Source: Kryptolebias marmoratus (taxonomy: Eukaryota > Chordata > Actinopteri > Cyprinodontiformes > Rivulidae). Taken from it: a DNA stretch of 64,000 nucleotides. The stretch's first letter is position 1. Every line of letters starts with the position of its first letter. Positions 34,750 to 45,059 of this stretch are shown piece by piece. A program made the position numbers and the translations under genes. Under the pieces are notes generated by a model. That model had not been told where the DNA came from. It searched no databases and was given only the letters and a program-made list of their open reading frames with translations. Location of the stretch: the NCBI RefSeq assembly GCF_001649575.2, contig NC_051445.1, positions 27,267,088-27,331,087 of the forward strand. Reading direction: 5' to 3'.

Positions 34750-35285
34750 TGTGTTCACTATACTGATCATTGAGCAGAGAAAGCAAAGGTTAGAGCTGCC
34801 TGACGAGCTCAAAAAGAAGATTATAGATATTCATGTTAAAGGTTAAAGTTACAAGGCTTCATGTTCCTCTGATCACAGCTGTCAATATTATTAACAAGTA
34901 GAAGGTTCAGGGGACAGTAGCCAATCTCCCAGGATGTGGACGCAAGAAGAAATGCAGCCAAAGGCTGATCAGATGAATGGTAGAAAAAGATTCTAGGAAA
35001 CCATCCAAAAACCATTCCAAAGTCATGGTACATCATTTTCTGATCCAGCCGTCTGTTACATTTTGAATCATAATGGCCTCCATGGAAGAAGACCCAGGAG
35101 GACTGTACTACTGACAGAAAAACACCAAACGCCAGACTGGAATTCACCAAAATGCATGTCATTGAGCTATAAAGTTTCTGGGAGACGTTTCTCAGACTGA
35201 TGAGATAAAGCTTTTTGGCTTCAGTAACATAAGTTGTGTGTTGTATTTTATTATTGTGGAAGGGTGCCAATAAATTTATCTGCAT
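34750..35285 (+). pseudogene. Tc1-like element, internally deleted transposase
   Basis: Near 34770-34960 the plus strand encodes the DNA-binding region of a Tc1 transposase: an ELPDELKKKIIDIHV-like segment, then VTTVANI and GTVANLPGRG with the GRG/GRPR hook. Later parts (around 35000-35180) correspond to the DDE domain but are joined after deletions. The frames are broken. Confidence 0.6.
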
Positions 35286-35974
35286 CACACCACTGATAGA
35301 AACATGTTTCTTTCATTACCAAAAGCCACAGCATTCATGCCTTTTTTTTAGCTGCCATAAAGTATGACGTATGTAAACCAATATACTGTACTGTGTGATC
35401 AGAGGTAGATTAAAGATTGGAACCAGATGTGAGCTGGACAAGGAGCCTGCAACAGAACCACAGTGTCGGTCTGAGCCTCTTAGAGGGTTAAAAGAGTCCA
35501 GACTCTTTCCAGTGTTCTCTGTTTGTTTCCTGTCGTCTGTCTCTCACTCTGTTCATGTCAAGAAGCCTACTGCAGTCGCACACACCAAGCCTCATGTTAT
35601 CCTGTGATTTACACCAACACAGATATCCTTTCGTGTTGCTGTGACAAATTCAGAAGTAAGTAGGGCAGTCTTCACCGTTGTAAATTGTGTCAGAAGTCTA
35701 AAGGCAGTGCAGCACTGTGGTTGGAGTAGTGTGGTGTGAAGAGTGTTCTGGAACAATGACTGTGACAGCTGACCCATAAACATCAGCTCTACAGTGAGGC
35801 CGGGAGCGTTTTTTTTAACTCTTACAGTCATTAGTGTGAGTATATACAAGGTCTTGTAGAGATTAAACCACATTCCAGAGATTTAGGAGACATAAGAAAA
35901 TGGTTCAGAACCCTGTATGGAAAACTAATTTTCATGTTCCCAATTCTGGGACAAACTGAAGGCCTTGCACTTTT
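35286..35974. other. Intergenic, no gene seen
   Basis: Nothing recognised on either strand. Confidence 0.5.
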
Positions 35975-36440
35975 TGAAAGAATTGCCCACCTCTTTTCAT
36001 GCAAAGTTTTAGACTAAGATGAACTTATGTATAGAAATGATGGAGTTGTAGCTGTTTTGGAAAAACATTCAAAATAACATGTATGATCTCATGCTATATT
36101 GCATGATCTCACTTTATCTGTTAGCATTTGTGATATGTGTTGTGAATGACTCTCGGATACTACCACTCCAAATTTTGGCTCAATAGCTGCAAAATTCACT
36201 GAGGTATGACCATTTGTGTGTGGGCTAAGGTCAATTACCTATGGAGACCATCTTGTACTAGGTTAATTAATACCTTATTCAGCTGTAGTTGTACATAAAA
36301 TGATTACTTTCTGAAAGTTTCATTGAAAGTGCCATGGGGTTTATTAGACGTATAGCTGACAGACCGACAAACAAATATACATAAACACATACACTGGCAA
36401 AAACATTATCACCCTTTGGCTTTGGACATGGGTGTTAAAC
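35975..36440 (+). repeat. Dispersed repeat family A, copy 4
   Basis: TTTTAGACTAAGATGAACTT, TACCACTCCAAATTTTGGCT and TGATTACTTTCTGAAAGTTT are shared with the other copies. Confidence 0.65.
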
Positions 36441-36754
36441 AATAAAAAAAATAATAATCTTTTGCTTTATTAAAGATGTATCTAATGACTGATTCATAAA
36501 CTAAGCCTTTGCAATGGCTTTTTAAAGAAAATCAAATTAAATTCTGCTTCATGTGTTCTAGTTTACTTACACAGTAATAAATATGGTGTATTAACTGCTG
36601 TCTATGTTTATTGCCTGTTGCCAAAGGTGCAAGTGTATAATTGTTTCTGTCCATGTCTGTGTGTCATGTTCATTTGCCTGTCCTTTTTATGAACCATTGG
36701 ATGGTTCAGCTGTTCAACCTCGGCCTTCACAAATATGGCTTTACCTCAGTAAGT

Positions 36755-36948
36755 TTTACAAAGAGTGAGCTAAAATGTGGTGTGGAGTGGTAGTAGCTGA
36801 GAGTCACTCACAACACATACTCTAAGGGCTAATGGATTATGTGAGATCATGCAATATCAGCTTGTGTATAATTTTGTTTTTAAGGTTTGGCTGAAACTTT
36901 CATTTCTCATCATAGCATGTTAGTTTAAAACTGGCATGAAAGGCAATA
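36755..36948 (-). repeat. Dispersed repeat family A, copy 5, left part
   Basis: It carries the reverse-strand hallmarks (AGTGGTAGTAGCTGAGAGTC, AAACTGGCATGAAAGGCA). It is split by the solo LTR that follows and resumes at 37420. Confidence 0.65.
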
Positions 36949-37419
36949 TGTGGGGATTTGGGTTTTTTCTGTGTTATGGTTTTGTTTTATTTTTATTTAG
37001 TTTTTGGTTTGTGTTTTGGTTTCTGTCTCGTCTCTTGTTTCATGTTTCACTTACTCCTCCTCAGTCTCTCTTTCTCTGTCTCCCTGCCACGCCCACCTAC
37101 ACCTGTCCAAGTTCTGTAATCATGTCACCTGTTCCCACTTACCTCATTATCCTCAGTGTTTAAAACCCGGTCACTTTCTCCATTACTCCACTGGTCCAAT
37201 GATGTAGTATGTGTCGTGTGTTCGCTCACGGTTCGTTTCATGTTTTGCTCCTGTTAGTATTTCTGTTCTCATCTGAGTTTTTGATTTAGTTTATGTTTCT
37301 AGTTGTTTGCTGCCATGACAGCTTTTTGTTGTTGTTTTTTCTTTGTTTAAATGAATTAGTTTTATTTACTCTGAGTCTTCGCTCTGGGTTCGTCTCTGTC
37401 ATCTCCTCAGACCTTGACA
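36949..37419 (+). repeat. Solo LTR (LTR family 1) with perfect 5-bp TSD
   Basis: The 471-bp sequence starts TGTGGGG and ends CCTTGACA, with CAATA exactly on both sides (36944-36948 and 37420-37424). A TATA-like TTTAAAACC lies near 37159, as expected for a plus-strand LTR. No retroviral internal region remains, so recombination between two LTRs is the likely origin. Confidence 0.85.
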
Positions 37420-37790
37420 CAATATGCATTCCTCTAAGGAATGACAGTTCTTTAATTTATAACAAAAACTAGTCTCTTATCTGACTCATGAACCATTGAA
37501 CAAATTTTAATGAAACTCCCCAAAAGTAATCACTGAATGCACATCTACAGCTGGTTAAGTTTTGGAGTCACTCCATTTCAAGTTGGCCACCACAGCTAAT
37601 TAACACCGGTCAACACATTTATTGCTCAGACATTATTAATTTTACAGAGACTGAGCCAAAATTTAGTGTTTTAGTAGCTGAACCACATCCACAGCACATA
37701 TTTTGAGCACTAACACATTACGTGACATCATTGCCTAAAACTTTGGCATTAACTCAGCAAGCTGAGTTTTTGGCTGTTTGCTCTCCTCTC
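37420..37790 (-). repeat. Dispersed repeat family A, copy 5, right part
   Basis: It continues from 36948 with TGCATTCCTCTAAGGAATG, then TTAATGAAACTCCC and the CATCTACAGCTG hallmark, followed by a second unit. Confidence 0.65.
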
Positions 37791-38154
37791 ACCTTTTTAG
37801 TATGGTTCATGTAAACATACGTTTTTCTGCCTTTAGCTTTCAAATGTCAGTGCCCTGTTAGCATCTATAAAAACCAGTCAGCCGGATTATAGGGGTGGCA
37901 CGTGCCAGGACAGGCCCCCACACTGGCTCTGCAGGAGAGGGTCTGTCTTCACGACCACATGCCATTGGAGGAGGTGTACCTGTTCTTCAACCCTCTTCCT
38001 CTTTTCATCCTTCCACAACCATGTGACACCTTCTCAGCAGCAATAGGGGCTCTACAGAACACAGAGTGTCCACTCTCCAAATTACTGCCACTCATACTGA
38101 TTGGACATGCAATAGAAACTTACAGGGTACTTTAAAAAGAATATGACCAACATC
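37791..38154. other. Intergenic, no gene seen
   Basis: The stretch holds a slightly GC-richer block at 37870-38120. Its open frame resembles no known protein. Confidence 0.45.
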
Positions 38155-38433
38155 AATATCTTTCAAGGTCTTGCATGATTTGTTAGCATTTGGAGTATGT
38201 ATTGTGAATGACTCTCAGCTACTACCACACCAAATTTAAGCTCAATATCTGTAAAATTGACTGAGTTATATTCTTTTTTGTTTTAGCAAAATATTGATTA
38301 GCTGTGGTGGTCATCTTGAAATGGGTTGGCTCCAAAAGTTAATCAGTTGTAGATATACACCTAAAGATTATGTCCTGAAGGTTTCATCAAAATTCGTCCA
38401 GTGATTCATTAGATAATTTGCTAAGAGACAAGC
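38155..38433 (+). repeat. Dispersed repeat family A, copy 6
   Basis: CTACTACCACACCAAATTTA, CCAAAAGTTAATCAGTTGTA and GTGATTCATTAGATAATTTG match the family. The SINE-2 copy follows at once. Confidence 0.65.
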
Positions 38434-38690
38434 ACACACACAGGCAGAAAAGTACATCACAGGGCCACAAAGAGACACACAACGATTCACACTCACACCT
38501 GGGGACAATTTTTTTTACAGTTACCAATGAACCTAACATGTCTGTGGGAAGAAACCAGAGTACCCAGAGCAAACCTACACGTGCACAGACAGAACATGCA
38601 AACTTCACTCAGAAAGGCCAAGAAGCAAACCTGTAACCTTCTGTGAGGGGACAGCTCTAACCACATTTCCACCGCGCCACTCTGGATGAA
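38434..38690 (-). mobile_element. tRNA-derived SINE (SINE-2)
   Basis: On the minus strand the head reads GTGGTTAGAGCTGTCCCCTC, with a box-B-like GGTTACAGGTTTGC. The conserved body follows (TTGCATGTTCTG, GGTACTCTGGTTTCTTCCCA). The end lies near the CACAGGGCCAC block at about 38458. Typical fish SINE, about 255 bases. Confidence 0.7.
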
Positions 38691-39290
38691 CATCTACATC
38701 TGAATAACTTTAGAAACTAATAACATTCAACATGGCTGCCACAGCTAAGCCACCTTGGCAAACACAAACATTGCCGTTACTAAATTATTTTTTACAGATA
38801 TTGAGCTAAAATCTCTTGGAGTAGCAGCTAATAAACACTCTAAGAACTAACTGATTGCACAAAATCTGTTTTCAAAACTTTGTCATTAACTATTGCGGTC
38901 AACTCTCTGTCTATTAGCAAAATATCCCATGAATCACTGGTCAGACCACAAGGGAATGTGCATCTTCAACTGATTCACTTTTGAAGTCCCCTCTATTCAA
39001 GATGGTCAATAGAGCAAACTCACTTTAGGAAGCACAAAAACAGAATTAACCCAGGCAACTTTACAGAGATACCTTTTGAAGATGTTGAACTTAAATTTGA
39101 AGTGATAGTAGATGAGAGTTATTCACAGCAAATACTCAGAGCACGAACAGATGTCATTATATCATGAGATTGTTTTTCACATCTTTTTAAAGGTTTGATC
39201 AAAACAGCTGCAACTCTGTCCTTTCTCATTATAAACTGACCTTAGATTAAAACTGACATGAAAGGTGGTGGGTGATATCCTTCAAGGAAT
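38691..39290 (-). repeat. Dispersed repeat family A, copy 7 (two units)
   Basis: Two reverse-strand units follow each other about 270 bases apart (CAGATATTGAGC near 38796, then CAGAGATACC near 39065). The copy ends with TATCCTTCAAGGAATGCTAG. Confidence 0.65.
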
Positions 39291-40335
39291 GCTAGATAAA
39301 ATATTATTAATCACTTTTAAATTTAATTCGATTTTTGGGCTTCATCCCACTTTGTGTTTCACTATGTTTCCACACAAGTTCACTTTAAAATGGCTGAAAT
39401 GCCCCTTGAAGACCATACCTTCCTAACGGTTTACCAGGAAGAAACAACAGAATCCGGTTTTCGTTCTTTTTTTTTTGTTCAGGGTTAATATTCAAAGCTG
39501 AGTGGCATCTAAAGCTGCATTCTTTCACAAGAATTTCCTTTTCATGCAGCTGCTCTGCCAGGTAGCACCGAGAGCACGCGGCATGTATTAGCCTCATCTG
39601 AAACACACACACAGTTTCAAAGCAAACATGCACATTGAGAAATATTTCCAAAAACCCAGATTTTTTTTTAAAGCTCAGTCTTCTTATGTGTGTACATTTG
39701 ACTAAGATAAGAGAAAAAACTGAAAGATGACTGATTTCTGCACCACATTGAGAAGAAAAGACATTCCCAGAGTCAACAGTTTCATTTATTTGTTTTTATT
39801 TTTATAAAGCAATCATTGTACTGTGCATATATAAGCTTTTTTTTCTATAAATATAAAAGGTTCTCTTCATAGCAAAGGAAAGAATGACTTCAAAGGTATG
39901 ACAATAGCAGGGCTGTCAACACAATAACTGGATTAATCTGAGCCGGAAGCACTGTGTGGAAGAGTGTCTGACGAGGACACACACTAGTGAAATGTGTGTG
40001 TGAGTGTCTGCAACACAGAGAGTCCTTTCTGCAGAGGAAGACCTGCGATCCCCTTCAGAATCAAACCGAACAGAAACTCACATTCAGTCACAGGTTGATC
40101 AAAACATTCATTACCCACATTCACAGCACCGTGCTCAGCTCTGGAGACCTGTTACACTTCAGACAAACAATCTACTCAAATTTCAGTTTTAAACAAATTA
40201 AATGCCTTCATGTTCGGAAGCAATTCGAGAAGACTCTAACGCTCCACCAGGTGGTGTCTGACTGAGCTGGTGACCAGCACCCAGGAGGGTGTCTCCAGAA
40301 TGTCTCGCCACATTCTGTTTCCTTACGTGAGTGGC
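39291..40335. other. Intergenic, no gene seen
   Basis: Unique-looking sequence; could include distal fzd1 3' UTR, but nothing proves it. TTTATT near 39785 could serve as a minus-strand polyadenylation signal. Confidence 0.4.
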
Positions 40336-40625
40336 AGAGGCGCGCAGCCATGTTGGTTAAGGTTTTGGACTTGTTCAAAAAAAATATATATCTGTGTGAC
40401 AAATGTCTCAAAACAGTCATGGAGTCGTAGCGAGCGTCTCCAACTCATCTCAGGAGCGATTCTCAAAGTGGTCATTCAAAACACGTCCACGTGGCTCGCT
40501 AGTTGTTTGGTCCAAAAACTCAAAATTCAGTGAGACAACAACAAAAACTACAGATCCTCTTTCAATTTTGAGTTGCCAACTCGTCTTAAATGGTCACAGC
40601 TCAGTGAGATGCTGGCTTTAGTAAA
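40336..40625 (-). repeat. Dispersed repeat family B, partial copy
   Basis: The minus strand has AAGCCAGCATCTCACTGAGC near 40617 and further blocks shared with 53680-54480 and 56800-57230. Confidence 0.45.
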
Positions 40626-41069
40626 ATGTGGTTTTGATTTTCTTTACAAAATCGGAGAGCGACTTTGACTCAGATCTGTCAGTCAATCCCGCTTCCTGAC
40701 GCTGAACTCCTCATTAACATGCACCCTGCTTCGGTGTAGAGTCAGTAAAATCACAACGGAAACGTTCCAGGATCACAGTTGAAGGTTGGACAGAAGCAGC
40801 AAGAAATCAAGATATTATCAAACATTTTCCAGGAACACGTTGCTTTCATAGCTCCTACAGAATCCAACCTGCTGCCATGGAATACCAGGGCCACCGAGGA
40901 GGAAGACTGTTTTTGTTGTTTCTCAGATTCAACTTGAAGTATTATTTCCAGCAAAAAAAACCTCTAAATAGTTTTTTTTTTTTTTTTAAACTGTAATGTA
41001 ACCATTGAGGTAAAAGAGAGGAAATGGTGTTTCAAGCCTGATGAAGTGAACCCTGCTAAGCTCGCACTG

Positions 41070-41410
41070 TTAGGTGTTTGTTTGTCTGTTAGCAAAATAT
41101 CTCATGACCAACTAGACAGATTTTAATGAAACTTTCAGGAAATATGTATTTGATGTACCTCTACAACTGATGAACTTTTAGAGCCAATTCAATTCAAGAT
41201 GGCCACCAAAGCTAATCCACATTAGCTAACACAAAGCTAAAATTTGGCAGTTAGCAGCTAAAAGTCATTTCCAACACATTCTCTGGGGGTGACATTGTGG
41301 GGCATTACTATTTTCAAGCTTTGACCCAAACAGCTATCATTTCTCATCATAAGATGATCTTAGTCTAAAACTCCTGCAGGAAAGGCAGCAGGTGATACGA
41401 ATGCCTTCAA
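41070..41410 (-). repeat. Dispersed repeat family A, copy 8
   Basis: GTTAGCAAAATATCTCATGA, CTCTACAACTGATGAACTTT, CAAGATGGCCACC and a closing GAATGCCTTCAAGGA match the family end to end on the reverse strand. Confidence 0.7.
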
Positions 41411-42991
41411 GGACCGCTGGGCTTTTAACTCTCACTGTAGGGAGGGTTCTGGCTGCATTTTACTTGGTAAACTTCAAAATGACAACCCAAAGTTTTCCTG
41501 CAGGGCGATTTATTATTCCTCCAGCCCTTCACAATAAGAGTCACACTGATTGTTGACACCAAAACATATCTTTCTAAATGTCTGAAACTTCTAAAACAAA
41601 TAGTTGACATTAATATTGATCTTCAGTAAAACTTATACTGCAGTGGAAGTCAACCTGCAGTGCGTGTGTGTTTGAGACTTATTATGAAGGACAAAAAGAT
41701 CTGCGAGTTCCACTGTTTGTTGTTTATTTAGTTGTTTACCCAGTAAAAGCTCAACCTTAACCCTCAGCTGGAACAAGAATATTAAAGAAAGTTAAAGAAA
41801 TGGAACAAATAGAGATCAGGAGCCCAAAGGGCTTTGCTTCTTCAGGCTTAGACAAACACTATTCCAACTTCTTTCTCTACATTTTGACTTTAATTTCAAA
41901 TCTCAAAAACAAACAAACAAAACATTATTCCTCCTATTTTTTTTTCTCTCTGACTGACCCTAAGACTTAACCTTCGGATCAGTTTCTACATTAATTTTAA
42001 ATTCATTTCTTTTCAGGGCCTTAAGGCAGAGAAAAGGGTGCCGGTGATGGTGTATGAAATGTTTGTAGGTAATTGCAAAACAGACACAGAAACAGAGAAA
42101 TAAATCACGTCCTAGTTATTTCTTTCAGCCTGAATGGTTCCAATAAGACCTTCTCATCTCCTTCAAGTGTCTTAATAATCAGTCCGAAAACACTAAACGT
42201 AAAACATGTAGAAGGAATATTAAGAAACAAAGACTCAAAGGGGTCCAAGCTTTTACACACGCCTGAACGAATTTAACCAAACGTCACACTCAGAGTTTTC
42301 TGTTCAGTCTTTAGTTTCTGCTGTCTTATAATAAAAAATGATCAAAATCCTTTTAACATCGTTAATGATAAGAGACTCCAAGATACTTTCTCCTTAAAAT
42401 CATTAAATTGTCTTTAAAAAAAAACAACAACTCTATGGCAGTTTTCTAAAGCAGTAAAAACTAACTCTGTTTTACTCATTCATATATATCATAACTAGAG
42501 CAAAGACAGGGAGCTGGAGGCTGAAGCCACAATGAAGACACCAGCACCCCCTAGTGGCTGGCTGCAGCACAATGTTTAAGCCCTGCCCCTCCATGTAAAC
42601 TAATGGGACACCATCCAAACTTTAAAAAAAAACAAACAAAAACCCACTTCAGATAATTTCTTTAGGTGTTGAGTTTTGCTGATTCACTTTGCACTTACCT
42701 TGATGTTCAAATATCCTGAACAAACACAGGTTTAGTTTCCGTTAATTACTCGAGGCTTTAAGAACAATGTCATGCCAGTCTGTGACTGACAGTCTCACAG
42801 CCTGTTAGAGAGTCAGGAGGATATGTAGGCGGGACTTTCGTATTGCGGGTTCAAACCCACATCTCGAGTGTGCAGGCCCTGGCTCCAAAGGTACAAAAAT
42901 AAAACAGACATTTTGGCTTCAATTTAAAAAAAAAAACGTGAGGAAGCACAGACACTTGGCCCAGCTTTGTTAATGTCGATGGTTTCAGCGT
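41411..42991. other. Intergenic, no gene seen
   Basis: Nothing recognised. It lies downstream of fzd1 and could hold distal 3' UTR. Confidence 0.4.
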
Positions 42992-43054
42992 ACAGGCCTT
43001 CATCAGGGAGTCAGACTAGGTCAGACTCAGGTCTGACTCCTGATGGAGGCCTGT
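42992..43054. repeat. Near-perfect inverted repeat
   Basis: Arms 42992-43016 (ACAGGCCTTCATCAGGGAG...) and 43031-43054 are complementary apart from one base and one indel, around a 14-base loop. It is part of a fish repeat whose next bases read CAAACATGTTG. Confidence 0.75.
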
Positions 43055-43377
43055 GTGCTCAAACATGTTGTTTTTACTGCTCTACAAGACCCCGCAATAA
43101 AAAAGGGATCCTACCAGATTTAAAGATTGAGTGTCTTGGAGTTTCTTGACATTCCAGTTTGTGTTTACCCCGTCCAAAGAGCACCTCATTTAGACCCACG
43201 CTGAATCCAGAACATACTCTTACAGTTTGTTTGCTAACGTTCACTTCAGTGTCTTCCGTAGAGGAACATACCAGGATTCCTGCGTGTTTAGAACCAAATG
43301 TTTATGTTCCAAATAAGCAGTTTGACTTCAGAACACCACACAGACCATCGTTACCAAGCAGAGGTGTTTGACTCCAT

Positions 43378-44330
43378 CAGGGTTCCTACATTTTCTGAAA
43401 TTCTAAATGTGGAAATACTGCACATTACATTTTTTACGGGATGTTTATTTTTCCTGCTGCTGTTTTATTTTAACTTCTGGGAAAATATTAGATGTCCAGA
43501 AAAAATATTGTTGATCAGATTACAACATATGATATTACATAAATGTTTTTACATACTCAGGGTCCCTACACATTTTCAAATTCCCATCTGACTTTTTCAG
43601 GCTTTTCGGTTGCTTTTTACGGACAAAATAACTGTAAATTTCCTGTAATTATGGTTTTGTTATCCGTAGACTTATGTAAAATTATTGGAGTTCAAAAGGT
43701 TTTTTTTCCCTCAGTTACAAATAGTTTCCATTGGCATTACTACACATCTTTTGAGGAAAATCAACAACCCACTACTGCAAGATTTGTTTGTCTTTAATGC
43801 TCATCTGTTTTATGACAATTTCTGAAAGAAAATTCTAGTTTTTTTTTCTAGTGACAATAATTTATCAAAATTTTATTATTAGTATTATATTTAATCTTCA
43901 TAATGCATAATGCTTGTCGGCTGAACAATAAAGTTGTTATTTCCACTGATTCCATTATAATTAGTTTAGACAGCGTGTCCCAAAATAAGGAATGATCTGA
44001 GTTTTCTGTTTTAATGTCTGGATGTTAGCAACCAAGTTGACAAAAGGATGAATAAATGAACACTGTGGTGGCTGTGTTCATATCTTATATGTAACATGAC
44101 AAAAACACTGCTGATAAGCAACTGTTTGAAATTGTTTTTTTTATTTGTTAAAAAAAAAAATGCAATAAGAAACAGAGTCAAGAAACACTAACGTTTATCT
44201 AGACCCAAAAAATATGATCATCAAATTCCATACTTTTCAAAACAATGTAGGAACCCTGCATGGTAATCTGGACCTGGAAAACTAGTAAAAACTAAAAGCC
44301 CAGACTTTTCCAGGCAGTGTAGGAGCCCCG
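43378..44330. mobile_element. hAT-like element(s), nested or duplicated ends
   Basis: CAGGGTTCCTACA at 43378 is exactly complementary to TGTAGGAACCCTG at 44246-44258. A second pair of related ends lies at 43558 (CAGGGTCCCTACAC) and 44317-44330 (GTGTAGGAGCCCCG). No transposase frame was found, and no matching 8-bp flanks were seen for any pairing, so exact boundaries are unsettled. Confidence 0.55.
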
Positions 44331-44469
44331 CTCACTGAACCACCTCCATAAAATCCAAGATCAGGAAAGAAAAATAGCAGATATTAATCTTCCTGCATAA
44401 TTCAAAAGGAAAAGTTAAAAAAAGACAATAAACTGAGAAAGTCAACTTGCAGAAACCCTGGTATGTTCC

Positions 44470-45059
44470 TCTTACACTTCTATGTGTTTTTATTTTTAGA
44501 AAGGAATGTTATAATCGTCAGGTCTCCAGCAATCTGCCTCAGTGACTCACGTTCACCTTCTGAGCATCGTTTCTTGTCTCCAGACAGGAGCCTTCAGGAA
44601 CCGTGGCCTGGTTCTGCAGACACACACTACGGCTGCTTAATCAGAGGCAGCCACGAGGAAGCACTTGGGTTTCACGGGACTCTGCTTGGAACAGAGCCCG
44701 CGTCAGATACAAGTCACCGAGCAGAAGACACAAACATTCCGTGTGGGAAACTCCCAGGGTGTCCACGGTCAGTCCAGGGTGTCCACGGTCAGTCCAGGGT
44801 GTCCACGGTCAGTCCAGTCATGTGATGTCAGCTGGCTCTTTGTGATCTTTTTACTACAAATCCAAGTCTGAATATGAAAAGAGTGTTTTTTTGTTTTTTT
44901 TTAAAAAGATTTTTTGTTTTTCTCCTTTAAATACAAATATATACTTACAAAATCTTCACAAATGAGTCTGTACAATAAAAACAGTCTTCTGAGAAAAAGG
45001 TTTTTAAAAAAAAGAGAGAAAGCATAGGAGCACGGTGAGTCTGTGTGGCTCAAAGGCCC
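44470..45059 (-). other. fzd1: Candidate fzd1 3' untranslated region
   Basis: This segment directly follows the fzd1 stop codon. The first canonical AATAAA on the minus strand is at 44494-44489, so a short 3' UTR of roughly 580 bases is possible. Mammalian FZD1 has a multi-kilobase 3' UTR, so longer forms cannot be ruled out. It contains the 20-bp triple repeat at 44754-44817. Confidence 0.4.
44754..44817. repeat. Three tandem 20-bp units
   Basis: The unit GTCCACGGTCAGTCCAGGGT occurs twice perfectly (44761-44800) and a third time over 17 bases. It lies about 250 bases downstream of the fzd1 stop codon. Confidence 0.95.

Noticed and set aside
44470..44871. Frames with QGVHGQSRVSTVSP-type repeats
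   Set aside because: Created by the 20-bp tandem repeat downstream of fzd1.
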